Shown: piece after piece, positions 43,792 to 53,140 of the stretch
How positions within the stretch are numbered: position 1 is the stretch's first letter
Layout of the letters: each line of letters begins with the position of its first letter
DNA from: Shouchella clausii
GTDB lineage: Bacteria > Bacillota > Bacilli > Bacillales > Bacillaceae_D
Reading direction: 5' to 3'
Assembly: GCF_001598215.1 (NCBI RefSeq)
Contig: NZ_BCXJ01000001.1
Span: 620,001-684,000 of the forward strand
Length of the DNA stretch: 64,000 bases
Notes under the pieces: generated by a model
Databases searched by the model: none
What the model saw: the letters and a program-made list of their open reading frames with translations, nothing else
What the model was told of the DNA's origin: nothing
Position numbers and translations under genes: made by a program

Positions 43792-46224
43792 ATGAAACAT
43801 AAACACTTAATCGAACAGATGACATTGGAGGAGAAGGCCTCCTTAATGTCTGGGAAAGACTTCTGGCAGACTCAGGATATTGCCCGCCTCGGGATTAACA
43901 GCATCTTTCTCGCGGACGGCCCCCATGGCGTTCGCAAGCAGGCGAAAGCAGCGGATCACCTTGGTCTAAACCCAAGCATTCCGGCGACATGTTTTCCTAC
44001 AGCGGCCACAGTGGCTAACAGCTGGAACGCTGAACTAGGAGAGAAAATCGGAGAGTATCTCGGGAAAGAGGCGGTATCGCAGAAAGTCCATGTTCTGCTT
44101 GGACCTGGTGTAAATATGAAGCGAGATCCGTTGTGCGGAAGAAACTTTGAGTATTTCAGCGAGGACCCCTACCATGCTGGCAAAATGGCCGCAAGCTATA
44201 TACGCGGCATTCAGTCGCAAGGAATTTCAGCGTGTGTTAAACACTTTGCCGCCAATAACCAAGAAGAAAGAAGAATGTCGATCGACACGATTGTCGATGA
44301 ACGAACGTTGCGAGAAATTTATTTAACCGCATTTGAAATCGCTATTCAAGAAGGCCAGACTAAGACGGTCATGTCATCTTACAATATGCTCAACGGAGCC
44401 TATACCAATGAAAACATCCATTTAATGCGTGACATTCTGCGAGACGAGTGGAAATTCGATGGTGTGGTTGTAACCGATTGGGGAGGAAGCCACGATCGTG
44501 TTGCTGGCTTAATCGCTGGGAACGAACTAGAAATGCCAACAACGGCAGGAGAAACGAACCAAGAGATTATCGAAGCGGTCCAAAGTGGAAGAATAAAAGA
44601 AGGCGTATTAGATGAATGCGTTGATCGCTTGTTAACGCTTATTTTCGCTACAGAAAAAGCGTTTCAACAGCAACAGGAAAATGAGTTTGATCAAAAAGTC
44701 CATCATCAAGTGGCACAACAAGCGGCGGAAGAATCGATTGTCCTGTTGAAAAATGAAGAGCACATCTTACCGCTTAAGAAGGGGACAAAGGTCGCCATTA
44801 TTGGTGACTTCGCCGAAAATCCAAGGTACCAAGGAGCCGGCTCTTCCATTGTGAATCCGACCATTTTAGATCATACGCTTGATTGTGTGAAAAAATCAGT
44901 CATTGAGCATGTTGGCTATGAACCGGGATTTGAGCGTTATGGCAAACGCAATAAAAAGAAAGTCGAAAGAGCATGCGCGCTCGCGAACCAAGCAGACGTT
45001 GTTCTTCTCTACATGGGATTAGATGAAGCGACAGAGGCTGAAGGGTTAGACCGTGAAAACATGAAAATCCCAGAGAATCAAATTGAATTACTCCACTCTT
45101 TAGCAGAAGTGAATGCCAATATTATCGTCATTTTGTCGTGTGGTTCTGCAATTGAAATGCCTTGGATCGATAAAGTAAAAGGGCTCGTCCACGGCTATTT
45201 AAGTGGCCAGGCGGGGGCAAAAGCGATCCTTCGCGTATTGACCGGTGAGTTAAATCCATCAGGAAAATTAGCAGAAACGTACCCATTAACTTACGAGGAC
45301 ACACCAAGCTATCACCATTTTCCTGGCAAAGAAGTGACAGTCGAATACCGGGAATCCCTGTATATCGGTTATCGTTATTATGATACAGCGAATGTTCCAG
45401 TACTGTTCCCATTCGGCTATGGGCTTAGTTACACAACGTTTGAGTATGCAAACCTTCAAGTAAGCAAGGACCAAGTGACTTTTTCGCTGACGAATACGGG
45501 AAATGTAGCTGGGAAAGAAATCGCGCAAGTATATATCGGTTGTCAATCGGATGCGATTTTTCGACCGAAAAAAGAATTAAAGGGATTTAAAAAAGTGTTC
45601 TTAGACGCAGGTGAAACGAAGACGGTCACGATTCCGTTAGATGACAAAGCGTTTCGCTATTTCAATGTCAAGACGAATCAATGGGAGATGGAAACGGCCA
45701 CATATGACGTGATGATCGGTGCTTCTAGTGTCGATATCCGTCTTTCAGAATCAGTCATGATTGAAGGGACAAATGCGCCAATCCCTTATGATAAAGAGAA
45801 ACTACCAACGTATTATGATGGGAAAGCAAACAATGTGAAGGTGGAAGAATTTGAGCAATTAATTGGCCGTAAAGTTCCAGTGGCTACATGGGATCGATCA
45901 AAACCGTTAGATTACAACGACACAATCGCCCAATGCCAGTATGCGAAAGGAATTGTCGCAAGACTTGCCTTTCACTGCATCACGTTTGCTCATCGCTTTT
46001 TAAAGAGAATAGGAAAGCGGGAGACTGCCAATCTCATTATGATGTCTGTCTATCATATGCCTTTCCGCGGAATCGCAAGATTAACAGGTGGAATGATCAA
46101 TATGGCAATGGTGGACGGCCTTTTGTTGATTGCCAATGGCCACTTGTTTAAAGGGCTGCGCCACTTTCTCAGAGAGCGCAAACAGTATAACAAACACTTG
46201 AAAAATAGGAGCCAATCTATATAG
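43792..46224 (+). CDS. GH3 beta-glucosidase-family enzyme, canonical order, paralogue A
   Basis: An 810-residue enzyme in normal domain order: TIM barrel from residue 1 (LADGPHGVRKQ, GPGVNMKRDPLCGRNFEYFS, CVKHFAANNQEER), nucleophile Asp229 in VVTDWGGSHDR, GH3 C-domain (EESIVLLKNEEHILPL, YQGAGSSIVNPT) and FnIII-like domain (TNTGNVAGKEIAQVY). Beyond residue ~690 there is an unusual ~120-residue tail rich in aromatic and basic residues (YHMPFRGIARLTGGMINMAM). It has no signal peptide. Start ATG 43792 follows GGGGATACGG. It is closely similar to the gene at 48329. Confidence 0.9.
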   Translation: MKHKHLIEQMTLEEKASLMSGKDFWQTQDIARLGINSIFLADGPHGVRKQAKAADHLGLNPSIPATCFPTAATVANSWNAELGEKIGEYLGKEAVSQKVHVLLGPGVNMKRDPLCGRNFEYFSEDPYHAGKMAASYIRGIQSQGISACVKHFAANNQEERRMSIDTIVDERTLREIYLTAFEIAIQEGQTKTVMSSYNMLNGAYTNENIHLMRDILRDEWKFDGVVVTDWGGSHDRVAGLIAGNELEMPTTAGETNQEIIEAVQSGRIKEGVLDECVDRLLTLIFATEKAFQQQQENEFDQKVHHQVAQQAAEESIVLLKNEEHILPLKKGTKVAIIGDFAENPRYQGAGSSIVNPTILDHTLDCVKKSVIEHVGYEPGFERYGKRNKKKVERACALANQADVVLLYMGLDEATEAEGLDRENMKIPENQIELLHSLAEVNANIIVILSCGSAIEMPWIDKVKGLVHGYLSGQAGAKAILRVLTGELNPSGKLAETYPLTYEDTPSYHHFPGKEVTVEYRESLYIGYRYYDTANVPVLFPFGYGLSYTTFEYANLQVSKDQVTFSLTNTGNVAGKEIAQVYIGCQSDAIFRPKKELKGFKKVFLDAGETKTVTIPLDDKAFRYFNVKTNQWEMETATYDVMIGASSVDIRLSESVMIEGTNAPIPYDKEKLPTYYDGKANNVKVEEFEQLIGRKVPVATWDRSKPLDYNDTIAQCQYAKGIVARLAFHCITFAHRFLKRIGKRETANLIMMSVYHMPFRGIARLTGGMINMAMVDGLLLIANGHLFKGLRHFLRERKQYNKHLKNRSQSI

Positions 46225-46277
46225 CAGCAAGGCGGTAAAAAAGTTTCTTTTTTAAAGCTAGATGAAGAAGCGCAACC

Positions 46278-46310
46278 AAAGCCTAAAAACATCTTTTGTT
46301 TTTAGGCTTT
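46278..46310 (+). terminator. Terminator after GH3 paralogue A
   Basis: A perfect 13-bp stem AAAGCCTAAAAAC / GTTTTTAGGCTTT with a 7-nt loop, ending in T-rich sequence. Confidence 0.8.
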
Positions 46311-46451
46311 GAGGTTGTCGACAAAGTTGCTGATAGAAAACGATTTTCAGATGAGGCTTGTGGAACGAAGGAATATGCGAATAGACGTGGGATGTGCAAA
46401 TGATTGTCAAGAATGATTATTGGCTACCACAAAGCGAAAAAGGAGAGTACA

Positions 46452-47090
46452 ATGAGAAATGAGATGGGGAAAGCTGAGCGTAAATCTACGGCAGGGCTTT
46501 TAGGCTTCTGGGCAAGGTATAAGGAAAAACATCCAAATGTCGCTCAATTTCTCGTGTTTTTTGTTTTAAGTAATGGCATAACGGTTCTTCAGCTTGTGCT
46601 GATGCCCGTTTTTAAAGGCATATTTGCCCAAACCTCTTTAGTTGCAACAAGTTTTCAAGTGTTACAGTTTGGCCAGAATTTCGACGGAAGTCCGTATTAT
46701 GTGTTTGACTATGCGGCAGGTGCTCTCTCGGCAGGCGGTGGAGGGGGACTGGCTTACTTCCTTGCAGTGCAATTAACGATTGCGATTGCCCAGATCATCA
46801 ACTTCTTTGCGCAAAGAAGCATTACATTTAAATCAAACAGTAATATTTGGAAGGCTGCCTTTTGGTATGTTGTCGCCTATATTATTATTACGATTGGGGC
46901 CGCGGCAGCGCAAGGCTTCTATAAAGCACCGATTTATAACTTGCTTATGAATACGTGGGGAATGGGTTCATTCGGGGAAACAGCGGCGGATGCAATTACT
47001 ATGATTATTAACAGCGCCATTTCCTTCTGGGTATTTTTCCCGATCTTTAAACTTATTTTTAAACAGGAGCCAGAAAAACAAGCAAAGTGA
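46452..47090 (+). CDS. GtrA-like membrane protein
   Basis: A 212-residue protein with four main hydrophobic helices. It resembles the GtrA family in its opening (NVAQFLVFFVLSNGITVLQL) and in NFFAQRSITFKS, the family's xxxxxNFxxxRxxTF motif. GtrA proteins are thought to move or present lipid-linked sugars for surface glycosylation. A glycine-rich loop (AGGGGGLAYF) lies between helices. AAAAAGGAGAG precedes ATG 46452. A family 2 glycosyltransferase begins 13 nt after the stop, the classic GtrA-GtrB pairing. Confidence 0.8.
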   Translation: MRNEMGKAERKSTAGLLGFWARYKEKHPNVAQFLVFFVLSNGITVLQLVLMPVFKGIFAQTSLVATSFQVLQFGQNFDGSPYYVFDYAAGALSAGGGGGLAYFLAVQLTIAIAQIINFFAQRSITFKSNSNIWKAAFWYVVAYIIITIGAAAAQGFYKAPIYNLLMNTWGMGSFGETAADAITMIINSAISFWVFFPIFKLIFKQEPEKQAK

Positions 47091-47103
47091 AGGTCGTGTA
47101 AAC

Positions 47104-48120
47104 ATGAAATTATTATCAGTAGTGATCCCTTGTTATAACTCACAAGATTACATGAGATATTGCATTGAATCTTTGTTGCCAGGGGGAGATGCAGTAGAAT
47201 TACTGATAGTGAATGACGGTTCTGTTGATCAGACAGCACAGATTGCAGATGAATATGCGAAGAGGTATCCTACTATCGTAAGAGCGATTCATCAGGAAAA
47301 TGGCGGGCACGGAGAAGCAGTAAACGCAGGCATTCGCCATGCGTCTGGCCTCTACTTCAAAGTAGTCGATAGCGATGACTGGGTCGACATTCGGGCATAC
47401 TTAAAAGTGTTGGCGACATTAAAATCAATCGTCTCAAAAAATAGCTGCGTTGATTTGGTGATAAGCAATTACGTATATGAAAAAGAAGGCGCCAAATATA
47501 AAAAAATCGTGAAGTATGACAATGCCTTGCCGGAGGGCACGCCGTTTACATGGGATGATATCAACTATTTCCGCAAAGGGCAGTATCTATTGATGCATTC
47601 CGCTATTTACCGAACACAGCTGCTTCGGGATTGTGGGCTGCAACTTCCAAAACATACGTTTTATGTAGATAACTTGTACGTCTATACGCCCCTTCCCCAT
47701 GTAAAGACTCTTTATTATATTAATGTAGATTTTTACCGTTATTTTATTGGCAGGGAAGGGCAATCTGTCCAAGAAGCAATTATGATTAAGCGAATTGACC
47801 AGCAAATTAAAGTTAATAAATTAATGATTGAACAAGTAAATTTAGACCATGTCGAGAACGATAAACTACGCCACTATATGTTAAGCCATTTAGAAATTGT
47901 TACGGTCGTTTCTGCCATTCTACTCATTCGGTCAGGAACAGCAGAGAATTTACAGAAGAAAAAAGAATTAATGGAATACTTTAAGACCCATAATGTGCAA
48001 CTGTACCAAAGTTTAAAAAATGGAATTATGGGGCGTTTAATCAACTTGCCTGGACGAGCAGGGCGTCATATTTCTGTTGGTGCGTATAAAATCTCGCAAA
48101 AATTAGTAGGCTTTAATTAA
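47104..48120 (+). CDS. Family 2 glycosyltransferase
   Basis: A 338-residue GT-A-fold enzyme. It has the opening LLSVVIPCYNSQDYMRYCIE, the nucleotide-sugar motifs VNDGSVDQT and VVDSDDW (DxD-like), and the acceptor-region motif HTFYVDNLYVYTPL. There are no clear membrane helices at the C-terminus, unlike GtrB. It is the immediate partner of the GtrA-like gene, so it probably transfers a sugar to a lipid carrier or membrane lipid. The GH3 enzymes on both sides may trim the same glycan (inference). Confidence 0.88.
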   Translation: MKLLSVVIPCYNSQDYMRYCIESLLPGGDAVELLIVNDGSVDQTAQIADEYAKRYPTIVRAIHQENGGHGEAVNAGIRHASGLYFKVVDSDDWVDIRAYLKVLATLKSIVSKNSCVDLVISNYVYEKEGAKYKKIVKYDNALPEGTPFTWDDINYFRKGQYLLMHSAIYRTQLLRDCGLQLPKHTFYVDNLYVYTPLPHVKTLYYINVDFYRYFIGREGQSVQEAIMIKRIDQQIKVNKLMIEQVNLDHVENDKLRHYMLSHLEIVTVVSAILLIRSGTAENLQKKKELMEYFKTHNVQLYQSLKNGIMGRLINLPGRAGRHISVGAYKISQKLVGFN

Positions 48121-48140
48121 TTGAACAAACGAACAAAACG

Positions 48141-48174
48141 AAAGCAGGAGTCGAATTCGATTTCCTGCTTTTTC
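48141..48174 (+). terminator. Terminator after the glycosyltransferase
   Basis: AAAGCAGGA (48141-48149) pairs with TCCTGCTTT (48163-48171), followed by TTTC. The 48175-48328 gap before the next GH3 gene probably holds a promoter, but no clear boxes were identified. Confidence 0.82.
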
Positions 48175-48328
48175 TGTCCTTCCATTAGAGGATCGTTCGC
48201 TATATATGGTACTATAGGGGGTATAAATAGCGCTTGCTTCTATCGTAGAATATAGGTTAAAGAAGGCACGCTTAGTTTATCATTTTTTAACTTAAATGGA
48301 TGACCAATAAGATGAACGAGGAACTGAA

Positions 48329-50767
48329 ATGAAGTATAAAAAATGGATTGAACAAATGACGTTAGAAGAAAAGGCTTCTTTAATGTCAGGGAAAGATTTT
48401 TGGCAAACGCAGAATATTGAACGCCTTGGGGTAAACAGCATTTTCCTTGCAGATGGTCCCCACGGAATTAGAAGGCAAGCAGTCGCGGCAGATAAATTAG
48501 GGTTAAATGAAGGCATGCCGGCCACTTGTTACCCTACGGCGGCAACGGTGGCGAATAGTTGGAATGCTGAATTAGGCGAGAAAGTTGGCGAATATCTCGG
48601 AGAAGAAGCATTGGCGCAAAGAGTGAATGTCTTGCTTGGCCCTGGCGTCAATATGAAAAGAAACCCGTTATGCGGCCGTAACTTTGAATACTTTAGCGAA
48701 GATCCTTATCTTGCTGGTAAGATGGCAGCCGGTTACATTAGGGGCATCCAATCACACGGAATCTCAGCATGCGTGAAACATTTTGCTGCGAACAACCAGG
48801 AAGAAAAACGGATGACCATCGACACGATTGTTGATGAAAGAACGTTAAGAGAACTCTATTTGACTGCGTTTGAGATTTGTGTAGAAGAAGGAAAGACCAA
48901 ATCGATTATGTCTTCCTATAATAAATTAAACGGAACCTATACAAATGAGCATATGCATCTCATGCAAAACATTTTACGGAATGAGTGGGGGTATACCGGC
49001 ACTGTTATCACCGAGTGGGGCGGCAGCAATGATCGCATCCAAGGATTACTCGCCGGAAATGAATTGGAGATGCCCACAACTGCCGGAGAGACGGACAAAG
49101 AAATTGTCGATGCGATCAAGTCGGGACAATTAAACGAGGAAGTTTTGGATGAAGCGGTTGATCGGCTACTAGATCTCATTTTTTCAACAGAGGCTGCTTT
49201 CCAAAAGCCAATTGGGCAATTTGATGTAGAGAAGCACCATCGCGTCTCGCAAAAAGTAGCAGAAGAATCAATTGTTTTATTAAAAAATGACGAAAATATT
49301 CTTCCGTTAAAATTCGGCAAGAAGGTTGCGGTAGTGGGGGAATTTGCCCAAAACGCAAGGTACCAAGGAGCGGGATCGTCGATTGTCAATCCAACCATCT
49401 TGGACCATACGATGGATTGCTTCGAGGAATCTGGCATCGTCAGTATCGGGTATGAACCTGGATTCGAACGATATGGGAAAAAGAATCAACAAAAAATTGA
49501 CCAAGCCTGTCAGTTAGCAAAGAAAGCAGATGTTGTTCTATTGTATATCGGCCTTGATGAAGCAACAGAAGCAGACGGCCTTGATCGAAAAAATATGAAA
49601 ATACCGGATAATCAAATTGACTTATTAGAGGCATTGTATGAGGTGAATACCAACATCATTGCCATTATCTCTTGCGGTTCGGCGGTAGAAATGCCTTGGA
49701 TTGGTAAAGTCAAAGGCTTACTGCACGGTTATTTAGGAGGGCAAGCGGGAGCGAGAGCGATCTTGCGCGTGCTATCAGGAGATGTGAACCCTTCGGGGAA
49801 ACTAGCGGAGAGCTACCCGTTGCGATACGAAGACACACCATCCTACAAGCATTTTCCTGGTAAAGAAGCAACGGTTGAATACCGAGAATCTTTGTATATT
49901 GGTTATCGTTATTATGACACCGCTGAAGTCGATGTATTGTTCCCTTTTGGTTTCGGATTAAGCTATACAAGCTTTGAATATGCTGATTTGAAAGTGGATC
50001 GAAAAGGGGTAACTTTTCAGTTAACGAATACAGGAGATCGAGCAGGCATGGAAGTGGCGCAACTATACGTTGGTTGCACGTCAGACAATATTTTCCGGCC
50101 CAAAAAAGAATTAAAAGGCTTCAAGAAAGTGTTTATTAATGCAGGCGAGTCAAAAAAAGTACGAATCCCCTTTGACAATAAAACGTTCCGCTATTTCAAT
50201 GTGAAGACAAACAAGTGGGAAATTGAAGAAGCATATTACACGATTATGATTGGCGCCTCTAGTGCGGATATTAGACTTCAACAACAATGGTTTGTCGAAG
50301 GGACGAATGCGCCTCTTCCTTATAAAAAGGAAAAACTGCCTAGCTACTATTCAGGAAAAGTAAATGATGTCAGCGTCGAAGAATTTGAACAACTTATCGG
50401 CCATAAAATCCCTGAGCCGACATGGGATCGTACTCAACCACTAGGATATAACGACACGATTGCTCAATGCCAATACGCAAAGGGCTGGTTCGGCAGAATC
50501 GCGTATTATTCCATCATTCAAACGCAACGCCTCTTACGAAAAATAGGAAAGCGCAGCACAGCAAACATCATGGACATGTCGATTTTAAACTTGCCGTTCC
50601 GGGGGATTGCCCGAATGACTGGGGGCATAGTAAACATGCCGATGCTAGACGGCATTTTATTGATGGTAAACGGGCATTTCTTTAAAGGATTATGGCAAGT
50701 AACAAAGGAAAAAGCAAAACTAATAAAGGCAAAACGAAAATCCAAAGCAGACTTAATGAAAAATTAG
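48329..50767 (+). CDS. GH3 family protein, paralogue B, with Asp-to-Glu change at the nucleophile
   Basis: An 812-residue close paralogue of the gene at 43792, with the same order and the same basic/aromatic tail (LNLPFRGIARMTGGIVNMPM). Most motifs are kept (LADGPHGIRRQ, KRNPLCGRNFEYFSED, CVKHFAANNQEEKRM). The nucleophile motif reads TVITEWGGSNDR: residue 229 is Glu, codon GAG at 49013-49015, where paralogue A has Asp229. In GH3 enzymes this residue is normally an invariant Asp, so activity may be lost, slowed or changed. The rest is intact with no stops, suggesting selection for some function. The ribosome site before the ATG (GAGGAAC) is modest. Confidence 0.9.
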   Translation: MKYKKWIEQMTLEEKASLMSGKDFWQTQNIERLGVNSIFLADGPHGIRRQAVAADKLGLNEGMPATCYPTAATVANSWNAELGEKVGEYLGEEALAQRVNVLLGPGVNMKRNPLCGRNFEYFSEDPYLAGKMAAGYIRGIQSHGISACVKHFAANNQEEKRMTIDTIVDERTLRELYLTAFEICVEEGKTKSIMSSYNKLNGTYTNEHMHLMQNILRNEWGYTGTVITEWGGSNDRIQGLLAGNELEMPTTAGETDKEIVDAIKSGQLNEEVLDEAVDRLLDLIFSTEAAFQKPIGQFDVEKHHRVSQKVAEESIVLLKNDENILPLKFGKKVAVVGEFAQNARYQGAGSSIVNPTILDHTMDCFEESGIVSIGYEPGFERYGKKNQQKIDQACQLAKKADVVLLYIGLDEATEADGLDRKNMKIPDNQIDLLEALYEVNTNIIAIISCGSAVEMPWIGKVKGLLHGYLGGQAGARAILRVLSGDVNPSGKLAESYPLRYEDTPSYKHFPGKEATVEYRESLYIGYRYYDTAEVDVLFPFGFGLSYTSFEYADLKVDRKGVTFQLTNTGDRAGMEVAQLYVGCTSDNIFRPKKELKGFKKVFINAGESKKVRIPFDNKTFRYFNVKTNKWEIEEAYYTIMIGASSADIRLQQQWFVEGTNAPLPYKKEKLPSYYSGKVNDVSVEEFEQLIGHKIPEPTWDRTQPLGYNDTIAQCQYAKGWFGRIAYYSIIQTQRLLRKIGKRSTANIMDMSILNLPFRGIARMTGGIVNMPMLDGILLMVNGHFFKGLWQVTKEKAKLIKAKRKSKADLMKN

Positions 50768-50799
50768 CCAGTTTGTTTTGGTGTTCTTGCCGATCGTTC

Positions 50800-50833
50800 G
50801 GTGCGAACCCTAAGCGAATAGAGGGTTCGCACC
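50800..50833 (+). terminator. Strong hairpin after GH3 paralogue B
   Basis: A perfect 12-bp stem (GGTGCGAACCCT / AGGGTTCGCACC) with a 10-nt loop, 33 nt after the stop. It lacks a T-run, so it may protect the 3' end or act as a weak terminator. Confidence 0.55.
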
Positions 50834-51033
50834 AATATAATATTGGAAAAACGGCTCAATATCGGATGGAAGGGAAAACCAACATTCGTTGCTTTTTTGG
50901 ATGTTACTTTCCATAAAATAGGGCTATCGTACTCTTTGTGGGTGCGTGTGCAGTCATTGACTTATTCGAACGACTTCTCGCTTCGAACTCTTTATCGCTA
51001 AGACCAGACTAAAATCAATACCCTCTAATACAG

Positions 51034-51075
51034 CAGCCAAAACCCTTGTTTCACAGCGTTTTTGGCTGTTTTTTA
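51034..51075 (+). terminator. Rho-independent terminator in the 50768-51154 gap
   Basis: CAGCCAAAAC pairs with GTTTTTGGCTG (one bulge), followed by TTTTTTATTT. No gene lies between 50834 and 51034, so it probably ends read-through from the GH3 gene before the TrmB unit. Nothing else was recognised in this gap. Confidence 0.75.
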
Positions 51076-51120
51076 TTTGTTTTGATAGGCTGCTTGACAA
51101 GGCATGGCTTTGTTTTGTAA

Positions 51121-51142
51121 AGTAGTTATCACACTAACTACT
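51121..51142 (+). promoter_or_regulatory. TrmB-gene operator, first of a matched pair
   Basis: AGTAGTTA, a 6-nt spacer, and TAACTACT form a perfect 8-bp inverted repeat. It lies just downstream of a promoter-like TTGACA (51094) and before the TrmB-type gene. The same arrangement recurs at 52010-52031 before the EamA gene. Confidence 0.7.
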
Positions 51143-51154
51143 TAGAGGTGCGAT

Positions 51155-51964
51155 ATGGAAGAGGCAGTCATTCAGGAGCTGCAAAAGCACGGCTTTTCCA
51201 AATATGAGTCAAAAGCGTATATCGGTTTATTAAAGGCGCCGGCGATTACAGGTTATGAATTAAGCAAGCGCTCAGGCGTGCCTCGGTCAATGATTTATGA
51301 AGTGCTTGGCAAATTGTTGGATAAAGGGGCTGTGCATACCGTTCCCGCTGATCCAATTGTATATAAGCCAGTGGACCCGCGGCAGCTATTGACGAAAATA
51401 AGGGAAGATCTTGATGCTTCTTTAACCTCATTAGAGGATTCGTTAACGACTTTAGAAAGCGACCAAAAAATTGATGTGGTGACAAGGATTGTCCAGTATG
51501 AACATATCATTAGCGAGATGCGTTCCATGATTCGGGCAGCGAAGAAAGAGTTATGGTTATCAATTTGGTCGCCGACAGTGGCAAGCATTGAGGACGTGTT
51601 AAAGGAAAAAGAAACGGACATTCCGATTTTTACTGTATTGTTTGGCGATGAAAGCAAGTCATTTGGGCATACGTACCACCATAACTATATGGCGCCTAAC
51701 ATTGTCAGTGAACGAATGGGTGGTTATTTGACCATTGTCATTCGTGATGAAGAAGAAGCGTTGATTGCAAAATTTAGCGATAAGGGTTCAGAATGGGCTG
51801 TTAAATCAATGGATCCTGCTTTAGTGCTCATTGCTACAGAATATATTCGCCATGACATTATGGTCGAAGAAGTGACCAACGCATTTGGACCAGAGAAGCT
51901 CGATGCTTTATGGAGAAAACGCGAAGATTTAATTCACGTCATGACAGGAAAAAGCAGCTTGTGA
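51155..51964 (+). CDS. TrmB-family transcriptional regulator
   Basis: A 269-residue protein: an N-terminal TrmB winged HTH (LQKHGFSKYESKAYIGLLKA, YELSKRSGVPRSMIYEVLGK), a coiled-coil dimer helix near residue 85-105, then a phospholipase-D-like effector domain of the TrmB type (RSMIRAAKKELWLSIWSPTV). In archaea such proteins sense sugars; in Bacillus their ligands are mostly unknown. The adjacent EamA transporter carries the same operator, so the two likely form a regulon in which this protein controls both. Confidence 0.85.
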   Translation: MEEAVIQELQKHGFSKYESKAYIGLLKAPAITGYELSKRSGVPRSMIYEVLGKLLDKGAVHTVPADPIVYKPVDPRQLLTKIREDLDASLTSLEDSLTTLESDQKIDVVTRIVQYEHIISEMRSMIRAAKKELWLSIWSPTVASIEDVLKEKETDIPIFTVLFGDESKSFGHTYHHNYMAPNIVSERMGGYLTIVIRDEEEALIAKFSDKGSEWAVKSMDPALVLIATEYIRHDIMVEEVTNAFGPEKLDALWRKREDLIHVMTGKSSL

Positions 51965-52009
51965 TAAGCGTGATGCTCAAAGCAAGCTGTTTATTTTCGA
52001 GGGATTTTT

Positions 52010-52031
52010 AGTAGTTAGTAGTATAACTTCT
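52010..52031 (+). promoter_or_regulatory. Second copy of the TrmB operator, before the EamA gene
   Basis: AGTAGTTA, a 6-nt spacer, and TAACTTCT repeat the 51121-51142 element with one mismatch. It lies 13 nt upstream of the transporter start, where bound protein would block transcription or initiation. Confidence 0.65.
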
Positions 52032-52043
52032 AGGGGATGTACA

Positions 52044-52910
52044 ATGAATGCACATGTGAAATTTAGTTTGGCTATGGCGATTTTCGGTTCAATTGGGCTG
52101 TTTTCTGTAAAGGCCGGTTTACCGGCTTTAGAGCTTGTTTTTGTTCGCTGTTTATGTGCGAGTGTGATGCTAGGCGCAGTAATATTGTTAACGAATAGGA
52201 AAGGAAGAGAGGAACGTCCGCCGAGAAGCGAGTATGGAAAGGTTTTATTATGTGGCTTGTTTCTTGTACTCAATTGGCTTTTCTTTTTCCGGTCATTTGA
52301 AGTCATGCCGATTACGGTAGCAGTGTCGATTTATCATTTAGCGCCACTGCTTATCTTGCTTTTAGGTTCATTGTTGTTTAAAGAAAAGCTGACTTGGGCA
52401 GGCATCGCCTCGATTGTGATTTGTTTTGCCGGCGCATTGCTCGTCGGCAAAGCGTATAGCCACGGCCATGTTTCTGATTTTTTGCAGACAGGTATTGGTT
52501 GGGCCTTTGCTGCTGCGTTCTTCTATGCATTAACGTCTCTTGCAGGAAAAAGCATTATTGTTTTATCGCCAACTAAAACAACGCTAATACAAACAATGCT
52601 TGGGGCTGTATTATTGGCGCCGTTAGTCGATTGGCCCTTATTTTCGGGACTTTCCGCCGAGAACTGGCTGTTTATTCTTATAACAGGATTTATCCATACG
52701 GGTGTTGTCTTTTATTTTTTCTTTTCAAGTTTAAGAGAATTGCCTGCTTCTACAATTGCCATATTGGTTTTCATCGACCCGATCGTTGCAATTTTGCTAG
52801 ATGTGGCGATCCTTCACTATCACCCCGATATCCCCCAACTTGTAGGGATATTGCTAATTTTTTTGGCTATGGGGTACCGCCCGAAAAAATACGAACAGAA
52901 AAAGGCATGA
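52044..52910 (+). CDS. EamA/DMT-superfamily transporter
   Basis: A 288-residue protein with ten hydrophobic helices in two repeats of five (EamA domains, about residues 5-135 and 150-280). Typical wording includes ALELVFVRCLCASVML, ITVAVSIYHLAPLLILLLGS and IAILVFIDPIVAILLD. Probably exports a metabolite or small compound. It follows the TrmB-type gene by 79 nt and shares its operator. Confidence 0.88.
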   Translation: MNAHVKFSLAMAIFGSIGLFSVKAGLPALELVFVRCLCASVMLGAVILLTNRKGREERPPRSEYGKVLLCGLFLVLNWLFFFRSFEVMPITVAVSIYHLAPLLILLLGSLLFKEKLTWAGIASIVICFAGALLVGKAYSHGHVSDFLQTGIGWAFAAAFFYALTSLAGKSIIVLSPTKTTLIQTMLGAVLLAPLVDWPLFSGLSAENWLFILITGFIHTGVVFYFFFSSLRELPASTIAILVFIDPIVAILLDVAILHYHPDIPQLVGILLIFLAMGYRPKKYEQKKA

Positions 52911-53140
52911 GCGTAGATGTTATGCTGTGAATTTTTATGTTAGTAACTTAGATTTTTGAGGTAATTGTATTAAATCCTAAGTACGTAACCAGATGATGAG
53001 CAAATCCATATACATTCGTATTTGTTGCGCATGATGGATATGTGTAAAGGGGCATACTCCATCCAAGCAGAAATTGCTTCTCCATGATAGACTCTCTATA
53101 CTAGACGGTAGAAATCGATGAATAGAGAGAGGGAAGCCCA

